From positions 25,367 through 89,366 of the IMG/VR virus record IMGVR_UViG_3300042558_003642: 64,000 bases of DNA; one strand, written 5' to 3'. Made by a program: the position numbers and the translations under genes. Shown here in pieces: positions 8,808-18,353 of the stretch. The stretch is from a virus. The notes beneath the pieces were generated by a model. That model made no database searches. It saw nothing but the letters and a program-made list of their open reading frames with translations, and was not told where the DNA came from. Position 1 is the first letter of the stretch; each line of letters starts with the position of its first letter.

Positions 8808-11800
8808 ATGGCTTACCAAAATATTAATCAATATAACTTTCCAAAATGGTATATGTTGAACAGGTCTGATATAATGGATTTCTGTTTGGCATCAGATGAA
8901 CGGGATTATAAAGAAGAAGTGATTTTTTCACCTTATATCATTGGAAACACTGATGGTAACGTTTTGCCCGTCAAAATTGATTTAAACAACCCTGATAATA
9001 GTGAGTTATTTGTACTTGAGTATGATAACTACAACCCATTCAATATTATAGTTTCATCAAATTATTATAACCCTGATAATTTAGATTTATCTTGTTTTTC
9101 AGGTTTTAGTGCTCTTTGTGATGTTGGATTAACAGGTATTGACAATGGACTTGTTAAGAATATGACAGGTGAAACTGCATATATTACAAAGGGTATTAAT
9201 GACTTTACAAAATTTGATAGGTTATCTTTTGACCGAAGAATGAAATTCTTTCAGGTTACAGGATATACACAACCACCTAATATAAGATTTTCGGGGATAC
9301 CAAAAAACGATAACTATTCTATTGTTTCATATCAAAAAGATGTTGGGGTTTATCACGAATTATACGGAGGGTTTTATCAAGGGTTTTATAAACTATATGG
9401 GTATGATTATGAAATACTTCCTGATAGACCTCATCACGGGTGGTCTGCAGAATTTTTATTAAGACCGAGGATATGGGATGATTATTTTCCATCCTCAGGT
9501 GATACAACACTTAATGAAGTATATCCCGATAATGCGGGGATTTTCTTTTATATGGGAGCTAGAGCTGAGAATAAATTTTATCATTATGCGTCAGGCTCAC
9601 CATCAGGATTTACTGCATATACAAGAGTTACCGAAAGTTTAGTATCTACGGGAACAACAGGGACCACAAGTGGCTCAACTGGAGAAACAACTTGTCTTTT
9701 AACTTGCGGTTGTTCAAATAGTGGTAACACACTGTCAAATTGTTTACCTGTTTATCCACCTCAAAATTATATAACTGAAACTACACCATGTGGTACCACG
9801 CAAATAACTGCTCCTGAATTAAATCCGAGTGGAGATTCATGTTCTAATAATTTCGCAGTTAAATTTAGTGGTGACCCAGGTAACCCAAGAATATGTGTTA
9901 GAGTTTTAAGATTAACCGATGAATGTACTATTGACCAATGTACAAGTGCAAAGACTTATACATCGGGATGTACTGTTCAAGAATATTGTACACCAAAGGG
10001 GATACATTATTTTTGTGAAAATACTGATTACGTTAAATTTGAACATTGGGTTCAGGTTGACGTTGTATTTGAAAGATATAGAGACATGGATGAGTGTCAT
10101 CTTTGGTGGTATGGTGGATTAGGAGTCATTACTAACTTTGAATTAACGGCATCAACATATAATCAATCAGTCACATTAATTCAACCCCCATTTACTCATT
10201 TTAATGTTGTAACTTATACGTCAACAACTACAACATATACCGCAACAACAATTGACACCCCATATGGAAGAGAAGTTGTTGAATTAAATAATAAATGGTT
10301 ACAACAAAAAGATTATCGTTTAGGTAGATTAAAAATATATGTGAATGGTAGAAGGTTTCATACTTTTGAAAACTTTGAAGAAGTTATCCCAAGAGCATTA
10401 AATACGGAAAGAGAAAAACAAATTGGAGTTCCGTTTAACTTGTCATGGGGTGGAGGTACACAAGGGTTAAGAGAAAACTTAACATTTAAAGATTGTCCTG
10501 TTAGTTCGGTCACAACCACAACCACTACTTTATTTACTAATTCGGTTGTAACAACAACTACCACAACATTTTACGGTAACATTTACCAACAAGACCCTGA
10601 GTTGTTTCCTGATAGTGTTTTAAGTGGAACAAGTTTATCGGGATTAAATACAAATATAGTTTTAGAGAAATATTTTGCAGGAACTTTTGACGGTGGTATA
10701 TCTCAGTTTAATTATTACATTAAACCAATGACTGCAGATGAGGTTAAACACAATTATCTATTAAATAAAACAAGATATAATTTATTTGATTGGGATTGTC
10801 CAAATTGTGATGTATTTGTCCCTGAATGTGATTTAAGTGCAATCGTATATGAATACACCACAACTACTACAACAATACCCACAACCACAACAACAACTAC
10901 AAGTATTCCTTGTGATATTAATTATGACTTATTTAATGTTCCATCTGGTACCGAATTAACATTAATTGTTAATATGTATCCTGGGTCAATTGAGGCGGCC
11001 TATAACTTACAATTAAATAATGTTTTAGATTTTGATTTATCAATTTCATTTACTCAAGTTTTAGGTACGATTAGTGGTGATAGTATTAATATTGATAACA
11101 CTATCATAATACCAAGAGGTTCATTTAGTGCGGAAACTACGACAATAATTGATGGGGATTATAACATATTAGATGATACATCTGAGATTATTAACTTAGT
11201 ATGGACACCATATTGGGTAGATTTAGTCATTGGATTTTCATCTGAAACAATATTCAATCTTAATCCTTGTAATCAATACCTTACAACTGAAGGAGACGAT
11301 TTCATTGTCGCTGAAGATGGAAGATATATAGTTACAGAAATTGATTTATGTGACCCTTGTGTTGTATTAATTCAAACTGAATTTGATGATTATTTAACCA
11401 CAGAAGAAAATTATATATTAACATCGGAACGTAATCCTTGTTTACCTATCCCAAGTCCGACAATTACTCCAACATCAACAGTAACACCGACCCCAACTCC
11501 GACAATTACTCCAACAATTACTCCAACATCATCAGTAACACCAACACCAACCCCATCAATTACACCGACAATTACCCCAAGTGCATCTGAAATGCCAATG
11601 TATCCTTTAACGTTGTATATACAACCTTTAAGTGGTGGTCAGGCAATTATATTTGATGGGATAACTTACACTGCTGAAACAACTGTTAATGTTTATCTTA
11701 ACACTTTTTATAATATAGAATCAGTTCCAATTCCTGGATATATGTTTGTAGGATGGAACATTTATGGAGGTTCATTCTCATCAACAGGTCAAAGTACAAC

Positions 11801-12767
11801 TGTTGCCATCTCATTAACATCGGGGGCCAATTTAGCCCCATCATACGATGTTGACCCAAATTATGACGCTTTAGAGGGACAACTAACAACAAGTTTAGTG
11901 AGTTATCAAAATGCCACAGATAATGATTGGGTTATTATTACACAACAAGAATATAATAATATTTTTGGTAATGTCGATGGTGTAGTTAAAATTGGTAATA
12001 CTGATGAACAAGTAAACACGAGAGCTGTTGCAACTGGATATGATACTACAACTTTTGGAACAATTGATGCTAGCACCCCTCTTACGATACCTACAGGTTA
12101 TTATGTTGTAGGATTTGTTGCGGAGTCTTGGAATCAAAATGGACAGGTTCAACTTGGTTATACAACGAGTTATCATACCGGTACCCCAACTTATATGGGA
12201 AATTCACCAAATGTTATTGGTGGTATGACTATGTTCTACGTTAGAAAAAGACCTAGTGGTGTTGAAGCCGCTCCAGCGTCAACTAACTTATATCCAGTTT
12301 TAAATTTCTTATCACCCGCTTACCCAAATGCGGTTCCTGACACCTTTGGGTGGACAACAACAAACAATGGAGTTTCTTGGTTTGAAACGGTATCATCATC
12401 GCAGACCGCAAAAATACAAGTTCTACTAACAAACGTAAAATCTTGGCCATCAGCACCACCAAGTTCACCAACTCCAACACCATCCCCCACACCAACACTA
12501 ACTTTAACACCAAATTGTCAACGTAATATTGTGATTCCAACCTTATGGAATGGCGGTACAACTATTAATACAAATCAACTTATACTAACACAAACTTCAG
12601 AAACTTTACAAATACAAGTAAATGATATTATAACAGATAATAATGGGTCAACTAGTTTTGTAGGAATTGTTTCATCGGATGGTACATATACTTATGTATT
12701 TACAGGTGCAGGTGGTGGGGTTGCGTTTGATTGTCAATTCCCATTAACATTCACAGGACCTTGTTAA
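8808..12767 (+). CDS. Large modular tail-fibre/adhesin-like protein
   Basis: 1319 residues. The N-terminal part (to about residue 650) has two lectin/LamG-like jelly-roll stretches, for example AGIFFYMGARAENKFYH, RLKIYVNGRRFHTFENF and YFAGTFDGGISQFNYYI. Cys-rich insertions and poly-Thr linkers follow. A module beginning CDINYDLF (about 702-819) is repeated in the protein at 18354-19697. After it come a Pro-Thr linker (about 881-927), an InlB-like PLSGGQAIIFDG region and a C-terminal beta-rich domain. No signal peptide is seen, so it is most likely a virion surface protein binding host glycans. The first ATG follows the promoter element closely and fits an A-rich leader. Confidence 0.7.
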   Translation: MAYQNINQYNFPKWYMLNRSDIMDFCLASDERDYKEEVIFSPYIIGNTDGNVLPVKIDLNNPDNSELFVLEYDNYNPFNIIVSSNYYNPDNLDLSCFSGFSALCDVGLTGIDNGLVKNMTGETAYITKGINDFTKFDRLSFDRRMKFFQVTGYTQPPNIRFSGIPKNDNYSIVSYQKDVGVYHELYGGFYQGFYKLYGYDYEILPDRPHHGWSAEFLLRPRIWDDYFPSSGDTTLNEVYPDNAGIFFYMGARAENKFYHYASGSPSGFTAYTRVTESLVSTGTTGTTSGSTGETTCLLTCGCSNSGNTLSNCLPVYPPQNYITETTPCGTTQITAPELNPSGDSCSNNFAVKFSGDPGNPRICVRVLRLTDECTIDQCTSAKTYTSGCTVQEYCTPKGIHYFCENTDYVKFEHWVQVDVVFERYRDMDECHLWWYGGLGVITNFELTASTYNQSVTLIQPPFTHFNVVTYTSTTTTYTATTIDTPYGREVVELNNKWLQQKDYRLGRLKIYVNGRRFHTFENFEEVIPRALNTEREKQIGVPFNLSWGGGTQGLRENLTFKDCPVSSVTTTTTTLFTNSVVTTTTTTFYGNIYQQDPELFPDSVLSGTSLSGLNTNIVLEKYFAGTFDGGISQFNYYIKPMTADEVKHNYLLNKTRYNLFDWDCPNCDVFVPECDLSAIVYEYTTTTTTIPTTTTTTTSIPCDINYDLFNVPSGTELTLIVNMYPGSIEAAYNLQLNNVLDFDLSISFTQVLGTISGDSINIDNTIIIPRGSFSAETTTIIDGDYNILDDTSEIINLVWTPYWVDLVIGFSSETIFNLNPCNQYLTTEGDDFIVAEDGRYIVTEIDLCDPCVVLIQTEFDDYLTTEENYILTSERNPCLPIPSPTITPTSTVTPTPTPTITPTITPTSSVTPTPTPSITPTITPSASEMPMYPLTLYIQPLSGGQAIIFDGITYTAETTVNVYLNTFYNIESVPIPGYMFVGWNIYGGSFSSTGQSTTVAISLTSGANLAPSYDVDPNYDALEGQLTTSLVSYQNATDNDWVIITQQEYNNIFGNVDGVVKIGNTDEQVNTRAVATGYDTTTFGTIDASTPLTIPTGYYVVGFVAESWNQNGQVQLGYTTSYHTGTPTYMGNSPNVIGGMTMFYVRKRPSGVEAAPASTNLYPVLNFLSPAYPNAVPDTFGWTTTNNGVSWFETVSSSQTAKIQVLLTNVKSWPSAPPSSPTPTPSPTPTLTLTPNCQRNIVIPTLWNGGTTINTNQLILTQTSETLQIQVNDIITDNNGSTSFVGIVSSDGTYTYVFTGAGGGVAFDCQFPLTFTGPC
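11450..11590 (+). repeat. Pro-Thr-rich linker repeat
   Basis: Imperfect repeats encoding TPTPTITPTITPTSS-type sequence between two domains of the large fibre protein. Codons vary among ACA, ACT, ACC and ACG, so the repeat is stronger at protein than DNA level. It is a candidate glycosylation stalk. Confidence 0.8.
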
Positions 12768-12782
12768 ATTAAAAAATAAAAG

Positions 12783-12790
12783 TATTTATA
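12783..12790 (+). promoter_or_regulatory. Late-type TATTTATA element
   Basis: Lies 13 bases before the ATG of the solenoid fibre gene at 12804, followed by an A-rich leader with no Shine-Dalgarno site. Confidence 0.5.
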
Positions 12791-12803
12791 TAAAAACTAA
12801 AAA

Positions 12804-14999
12804 ATGGCAAACATTAAAATATCTCAACTTCCTGAATTCACAGGGTCAACGGATAATTCTTGGCTAATATTGAATAATTCAGGGCAAACTGAAACTTTTA
12901 AAATAACAAGAGAAAATTTCTTATCAGGTATTACAACTTATACTGAAATCACTTATAGTGAATTATATTCATTGTTTACAGGTGAAACTTTAACACCTGG
13001 TCAATTTTATTTAATGACCGATTTCCAAACTTGTTATGACCAACCTGATTTTAACCAAAGTGGTACTGCAATAATAGGTGATAACTATAAAACAGGTAGT
13101 ACAGAACCAATAGTTGTTTTAGCCACAAGTATTAACTCTCTATCACCTAAAGCGTATTCATTAGAATATCCATTTGATGATATTTCATATGATATAACAT
13201 TCACTCAAACTGAAATGACGAGTAATCCTGCAAAGGGTAGAATCACTGAAAGAATTGATGACTTTAATAATAGAACCGATTATGACCACAGAAATATATT
13301 ATTTAAAAGGTATAATGGGTATTCATATAATGAAAGTCAACCATTAAGTGGACTTGTTGGTATAAGTGGTATAACAGGAACTACGGCTGTTTTATATGGT
13401 AATACAGGTACAACGTTTAATTCAAATTTTTCAACAGGGTCACTTGTTGCAGTGACAAATATATTCCCATCAATTTTTGAGGTTATTTCTGTTGAGAGTA
13501 ATTCTATAGCAATTATATCAGGTGTCTCAATAAGTAACACTAGTAACTCACCTTACTATTTAGTAATTGATGATGGTATAATCAGCTATCGTAAACCTAA
13601 TGTAAGAGTTAATGAAGTTTTTGAATATACAACATTTGGTGATGCTACATCAATTAACAACTATGTTGGTAACTATGCAAATTTATATTCTTGGAATGAA
13701 AACCCATTTATCTTAGCAAACAATGTTTTTATTAGTGGTTCATTTATAAATAATACAATTGGTAATGATTCATATAATAACACATTTAATGATGATTGCG
13801 ATAGTAATCAAATAGGTGATAGTTTTTATAACAACTCAACAAATGATGATTTTGATGGGAATATAATTGGGGATTATTTTAATAACAATTATATCACATC
13901 CAATTTTAATAATAACAGAATCGGTAGTAATTTTAATAGTAATATTCTAATTGGTGGTTCTTTCTATAGAAATAATATTGGAAATGAGTTTAATAGTAAT
14001 GTTTGGACTAATGGTGATTTCCAAAATAATGAAATAGGTAACCAATTTAATAATAATAAAATCTACAACGAGTTTTATAATAATGATATTGGTAATGGGT
14101 ATAATAATAACGAAAGTTATTCAACTTATAATCGTAATTTAATTGGTAATGGTTATAATAATAATACTATATATTCTCAGTTTTACGAAAATGAAATCGG
14201 TCAAATTTTCAATAATAATACTATCTCAACCTTATTAGATTCCGGGAATTATGATTTTACAGGAAATAGAATTGGTAATGATTTTTATAATAACACAATT
14301 AAAAATGATTTTGTAAGTAACGACATTTTAAATGATTTTTATAATAATAGTCTGTATTCGGTCTTCAGGAAAAATAGTGTCTTAAATGGGTTTGAAGGAA
14401 ATACAATCGGAGATTCTGGTAACACTATAACCTTTGAAAACAATCAAATTATGAATACCTTCAAAGGTAATAATGTACAGGGAGACTTTTGGAGTAATTA
14501 CATTAAAACAAATTTTAAAGCAAACCAAACATTTGCCGAATTTGGTTATAACAATGTCGGTTATAGTTTTTTTGCAAATAATATGAGTGGACAAACAATC
14601 AGTAACAATATCGGAGATTATTTTGAATCTAATAATTGTTACGGTTCATTTTCATATAACACAATAGGGACTAGTTTTTCTAGTAATGATGTCCAAGATG
14701 GTTTTGGTTTCGGTGGAGGTACATACAGAGGAAATGTGATTGGTAATAATTTCAATAGTAATGACATCGGAGAATATTTTTACGATAATACTATTGGAGA
14801 TAATTTTACTAATAATACTATTGTAGATTATTTCCAAATGAACAGAATATGTAATAGTGTTATCTCTATTGATTTTTCAGAATCAACTCACGTATACGGA
14901 TTTTATAATTGCGAAATCTTTACAGGGTCAGGTGGTGGACAAAGACTATCATATTACGACTCAAGTGACGTACTAAACATAACAAACATAACAGCATAA
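12804..14999 (+). CDS. Solenoid (beta-helix-like) tail-fibre protein
   Basis: 731 residues. The N-terminal 300 residues resemble phage fibre or structural modules: ISQLPEFTGSTDNSWLIL, an FYLMTDFQT region and TDYDHRNILFKRY. Residues about 310-685 are an Asn-rich repeat with a roughly 10-residue period, N-x-I-G-x-x-F-x-x-N, alternating with N-x-I-x-x-x-F. The regular Ile/Phe spacing and Asn ladders are what a parallel beta-helix produces. A short Ser/Tyr-rich cap ends the protein. It probably forms a rigid virion fibre or receptor-binding spike. No catalytic motif was recognised. Confidence 0.72.
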   Translation: MANIKISQLPEFTGSTDNSWLILNNSGQTETFKITRENFLSGITTYTEITYSELYSLFTGETLTPGQFYLMTDFQTCYDQPDFNQSGTAIIGDNYKTGSTEPIVVLATSINSLSPKAYSLEYPFDDISYDITFTQTEMTSNPAKGRITERIDDFNNRTDYDHRNILFKRYNGYSYNESQPLSGLVGISGITGTTAVLYGNTGTTFNSNFSTGSLVAVTNIFPSIFEVISVESNSIAIISGVSISNTSNSPYYLVIDDGIISYRKPNVRVNEVFEYTTFGDATSINNYVGNYANLYSWNENPFILANNVFISGSFINNTIGNDSYNNTFNDDCDSNQIGDSFYNNSTNDDFDGNIIGDYFNNNYITSNFNNNRIGSNFNSNILIGGSFYRNNIGNEFNSNVWTNGDFQNNEIGNQFNNNKIYNEFYNNDIGNGYNNNESYSTYNRNLIGNGYNNNTIYSQFYENEIGQIFNNNTISTLLDSGNYDFTGNRIGNDFYNNTIKNDFVSNDILNDFYNNSLYSVFRKNSVLNGFEGNTIGDSGNTITFENNQIMNTFKGNNVQGDFWSNYIKTNFKANQTFAEFGYNNVGYSFFANNMSGQTISNNIGDYFESNNCYGSFSYNTIGTSFSSNDVQDGFGFGGGTYRGNVIGNNFNSNDIGEYFYDNTIGDNFTNNTIVDYFQMNRICNSVISIDFSESTHVYGFYNCEIFTGSGGGQRLSYYDSSDVLNITNITA
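13733..14855 (+). repeat. Coding repeat for Asn-Ile-Gly/Phe-Asn-Asn solenoid
   Basis: About 30-base degenerate units rich in AATAATAAT and ATTGGTAAT within the fibre gene. The period is visible in translation and the DNA copies have diverged. Confidence 0.8.
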
Positions 15000-15001
15000 A
15001 A

Positions 15002-15652
15002 ATGGCAACAAAATACATAATAGATAATTTATCAGGTCAAACTATAGTTGGTAACCTTACAATTAATGGTAATATGACCGTAACAGGGATTACAAATAAT
15101 AGAACTTATAAAGCATTATTAACTCAAACACCTATCATAGTTACAAATACCATAAATAATTTATATGGAAAATTTATTATAGGTGAAACTTATACAATTA
15201 CAGACTATGTTTCAAATGATGATTTTAGTAATATTGCCGACGTACAAAGTGGTGTAATAAATCAAACTGGATGTGTGTTTATTGCCACGGGGGAGACCCC
15301 AAGTTATTGGGAAGATTTCTCAGAAATTACTTCGTCAGGTAATCTTTGTGTTTCAGTTCAGGAAAATACTTTGGGGTTTGAAATTAATTGGGGGAAGGTT
15401 TCTCCTGGAGATTACTATACTGGGGGAACTAACCCAATATCTGTAGACACATTCCCAAGAAATAATACAATTGTAAATACACAATCAAAATATATAGAAC
15501 CTATTGACGAATTTATAATTCCTTTTGTTTCATTAGCAAATATTAATAATCCTGATAGTTTTATTGTATTATATAATAAAGGAGTGACTGATTTTACTAA
15601 TGTTTTAGATTCATTATTTTATACACCAATAGAAATAGTCATTAAGGACTAA
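15002..15652 (+). CDS. Small tail-fibre-like protein
   Basis: 216 residues. The start, MATKYIIDNLSGQTIVGNLTINGNMTVTG, is typical of fibre shaft proteins in phages of Bacteroidota. A beta-rich domain follows with FIIGETYTITDYVSNDDF, similar in style to the FYLMTDFQT region of the preceding fibre, so the two may be related modules. It begins 2 bases after the previous stop and has no promoter element of its own, indicating one transcript. Probably a virion component; exact role unknown. Confidence 0.6.
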   Translation: MATKYIIDNLSGQTIVGNLTINGNMTVTGITNNRTYKALLTQTPIIVTNTINNLYGKFIIGETYTITDYVSNDDFSNIADVQSGVINQTGCVFIATGETPSYWEDFSEITSSGNLCVSVQENTLGFEINWGKVSPGDYYTGGTNPISVDTFPRNNTIVNTQSKYIEPIDEFIIPFVSLANINNPDSFIVLYNKGVTDFTNVLDSLFYTPIEIVIKD

Positions 15653-15681
15653 TAATTAATTTAAAACAATTAAATAATATT

Positions 15682-15930
15682 ATGAGAATAAATATTTTAA
15701 CAGAGAATGATAAGGTAGAACAAGTTAGAGAAGCTTGGATAAATAAAAATGTAATGAAAATACCCTGCTCCCCAACAGGAGATAAACCAGCAACACATTG
15801 GTTTTGTACAATGGCAGGGTCTGAGGAACAAATGATGAAGATTTACAATAAAAAAAATTTATCTATAATGGAGTTAGAAATTGGACCAAAAGAATTTCTT
15901 AACAAATGGGGATTGAAAATCATAAGGTGA
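15682..15930 (+). CDS. Unknown small protein
   Basis: 82 residues, not recognised. It contains KIPCSPTGDKPATHWFC, a compact Cys/His/Trp-bearing segment, and a C-terminal EFLNKWGLKIIR. It overlaps the start of the oxygenase gene by 25 bases, so the two are probably translationally coupled and may work together. No membrane segment. Confidence 0.55.
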   Translation: MRINILTENDKVEQVREAWINKNVMKIPCSPTGDKPATHWFCTMAGSEEQMMKIYNKKNLSIMELEIGPKEFLNKWGLKIIR

Positions 15931-16535
15931 TACGAAATTTTATAACTAAAGAAGAAGTTATAAAAATTTTAGATTGGGTAAATCTACTAGTATCAAATAA
16001 AGGAAAACCAAATCATCATTTATCTGAAATTACAAAAGATTTAAATGGTAAATCTACTATTATAGATATTTCAAACAATAGTCTCACAAACTATATTACA
16101 AATTTTCAATCAGTTAGTCAGGTTCTAAAAATAGAAGTTCCTGACTTTATTAATAGGATAATTGACAGAATATCACATACTATTAATATTCCGAAGGACA
16201 ATATATTTTTACAAGTTGTTGATATGAACTCGGGGGGTAAGATAACACCCCATTATGACGCATCAATAGACGGATATATTAATTATAAATGTAACATTAG
16301 TGTTTTGTCGGAAGATTATCAAATTTTTATAGGTGAAGACACACTTAATATTTCTGAGACTGATTTATATTGTTTTGAAGCCTCATTATATAAACACTGG
16401 ACAAATGAATTTAAATCACGACGAGTATTTTTAAGTTTTGGGTTTATTTTACCTTATGAGAATTTAGGTAGAGATGAAAACGACCCAAGAGTTAGATTAA
16501 GTCAAAGAATATATAAGTATTTCCAAAAGGTATAA
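15906..16535 (+). CDS. 2-oxoglutarate/Fe(II)-dependent oxygenase (prolyl hydroxylase-like)
   Basis: 209 residues. HYD at 116-118 gives the HxD iron ligands, and YKHW supplies the distal His164. Arg172/Arg173 in SRRVFLSFGF would bind 2-oxoglutarate, and the arrangement HxD...H...R with FLSFGF is that of P4H-type enzymes. These hydroxylate protein prolines or other substrates using oxygen and 2-oxoglutarate. It sits among Pro/Thr-rich fibre genes and upstream of a GlcNAc transferase whose eukaryotic relatives glycosylate hydroxyproline, so a virion-protein substrate is an attractive inference. A GTG near 15926 is an alternative start. Confidence 0.75.
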   Translation: MGIENHKVIRNFITKEEVIKILDWVNLLVSNKGKPNHHLSEITKDLNGKSTIIDISNNSLTNYITNFQSVSQVLKIEVPDFINRIIDRISHTINIPKDNIFLQVVDMNSGGKITPHYDASIDGYINYKCNISVLSEDYQIFIGEDTLNISETDLYCFEASLYKHWTNEFKSRRVFLSFGFILPYENLGRDENDPRVRLSQRIYKYFQKV

Positions 16536-16549
16536 ATCATTTGTTTGGA

Positions 16550-16557
16550 TATTTATT
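16550..16557 (+). promoter_or_regulatory. Late-type TATTTATT element
   Basis: Ends 5 bases before the ATG at 16563 of the protease-bearing gene. If it is a -10 element the leader would be almost absent. Confidence 0.4.
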
Positions 16558-16562
16558 TTTAA

Positions 16563-18350
16563 ATGCCGTCAGTAGTAATTTTAAAAAGTGATAATTTTTC
16601 AGGTGATGTTGCTAATATCACATTCTACCCATTAACGGGTGGTAGTATTGACATTGGTACACAAACAATCCCTTATGTTTATATTACAGATTATTATACA
16701 GGTACATATATTTTAAATTTCACAGAACAAAATCAAACTTGTGAATTAGTCATATCTGACACAACTACTACTACAACAACAATAGAACCTCCTCAAGAGT
16801 TAATTAGGGGATTATATTTAAATGATTTAAACACTATTGTTGGTAATTCTATTGAAGAAAATTTATTGTTTAATTGGGTATCAGGATGGGGAATAAATGA
16901 GGTTTATTGTTATGACCTATCATCAATACTATCCACAAACCAAGGTAAGACCAACATGAAGTTATTTAATACTACAATTAGAACTTATGGTGTTGATAAG
17001 ATTGCGGGTATTGGTGGAAGTAGTAACAGATTAATCGGTAATGTGAGTAATTCAAGAGTTACTTATAATAATGAGTGTGATAATGACTTACAAAAATTTG
17101 ATATATTAAATTTTGAAAATGAGTTTTGGAATTATAATGGTGATGCACCATACATTAACCCAGGTCCTAATTTACAAATAAGATGGGATAACGGAACATC
17201 AGATGATTGGAAATCTGAGAATGAATTAATTTATTCATACGGACAAACAAACAACATCCCAACTGATTTTTATATGGGGCTATTAAGAGATGGTAAAAAT
17301 TTACCCCCAACCCCTCCATTAAATCAAAAGGTATCACCAATTGAAATTGTTGAGAACTTGGTGATGAATACTACAAGGATTTTAATTGATTGTTACTTAA
17401 CTACAGATGATTTCACAGGAACAACAGACGCTGGATTTTTAGATTTGGTTGATAGATTGTCAATGATTGGAACCGCATCAACTGCAAATTCCAAAGTTAT
17501 GGATATTGTGGTTTTATTTAATGGTAAGGATGAATTTATGAAATCATATTTCGTAAATAACACATTTGATTCTGCATACTACAATGTTCTATCTTCTTTT
17601 GAATCTTCATCATTTATAGGTAAAGAAGGTATTAATCTAACAGGATATATGATATATGGTTACCAACAAGTTAAGGATATCCAACCAATTGTTAGTACCT
17701 TATTGTTAGGTAGACAAGTATCAGTAGATATTAGAGATAGAAATTTTTTAATAAAAGATAAGATAATAGTATCCCCAAAAAAAATAACATCAAAATATTG
17801 GGCAGATAATGAATGGTGGGGAAACCAAGGAAACACACCACAATGTGTGGGTTACGCTTGGGCTCATTGGATTGAGGATGGTCCTGTAACTCATGGAGGT
17901 ATTGCTCCAATAATACACCCAACTTTAATATATAAAGAGGCTCAGAAACTTGATGAGTGGATTGGTGAAAACTATGATGGGACATCTGTTAGAGGGGCTG
18001 CAAAATATTTACAAAAAAATAAAAAAATTGGTAACTACTATTGGGCGTATGATGTTAATACTTTGATTAATACGGTACTAAATGTAGGACCTGTTGTTGT
18101 TGGGACTTATTGGTATTTAAGAATGTTTTATCCTGATAGAAATGGTTTGATTAGAATTGGAGGTCCGATAGTTGGGGGTCACGCATATGTTATTAATGGC
18201 GTAGATGTAAATAAGAAACTATTTAGAATTAAGAACAGTTGGGGAAGAAGATGGGGGGCTAATGGTTCAGCATACATATCTTTTAACGATATGAACACTT
18301 TAATAAAAATGGGTGGTGAAATTTGTTTGGCCACGGAAAATAGATTTTAA
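16563..18350 (+). CDS. Virion-anchored papain-like cysteine protease
   Basis: 595 residues. Residues 1-70 form a small beta module (FSGDVANITF) shared with the next two genes, followed by a poly-Thr linker. Residues about 80-390 have an unassigned fold. Residues about 410-595 are a C1A papain-like domain. Gln422 (oxyanion hole) and Cys428 lie in NQGNTPQC, His540 in GGHAYVINGVD and Asn558 in RIKNSWGRRWG, so all catalytic residues are present. There is no propeptide or signal peptide. The likely place is the tail or fibres, cutting host surface proteins or trimming fibres. Protease identity is secure; location is inferred from the shared module. Confidence 0.85.
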   Translation: MPSVVILKSDNFSGDVANITFYPLTGGSIDIGTQTIPYVYITDYYTGTYILNFTEQNQTCELVISDTTTTTTTIEPPQELIRGLYLNDLNTIVGNSIEENLLFNWVSGWGINEVYCYDLSSILSTNQGKTNMKLFNTTIRTYGVDKIAGIGGSSNRLIGNVSNSRVTYNNECDNDLQKFDILNFENEFWNYNGDAPYINPGPNLQIRWDNGTSDDWKSENELIYSYGQTNNIPTDFYMGLLRDGKNLPPTPPLNQKVSPIEIVENLVMNTTRILIDCYLTTDDFTGTTDAGFLDLVDRLSMIGTASTANSKVMDIVVLFNGKDEFMKSYFVNNTFDSAYYNVLSSFESSSFIGKEGINLTGYMIYGYQQVKDIQPIVSTLLLGRQVSVDIRDRNFLIKDKIIVSPKKITSKYWADNEWWGNQGNTPQCVGYAWAHWIEDGPVTHGGIAPIIHPTLIYKEAQKLDEWIGENYDGTSVRGAAKYLQKNKKIGNYYWAYDVNTLINTVLNVGPVVVGTYWYLRMFYPDRNGLIRIGGPIVGGHAYVINGVDVNKKLFRIKNSWGRRWGANGSAYISFNDMNTLIKMGGEICLATENRF

Positions 18351-18353
18351 TAA

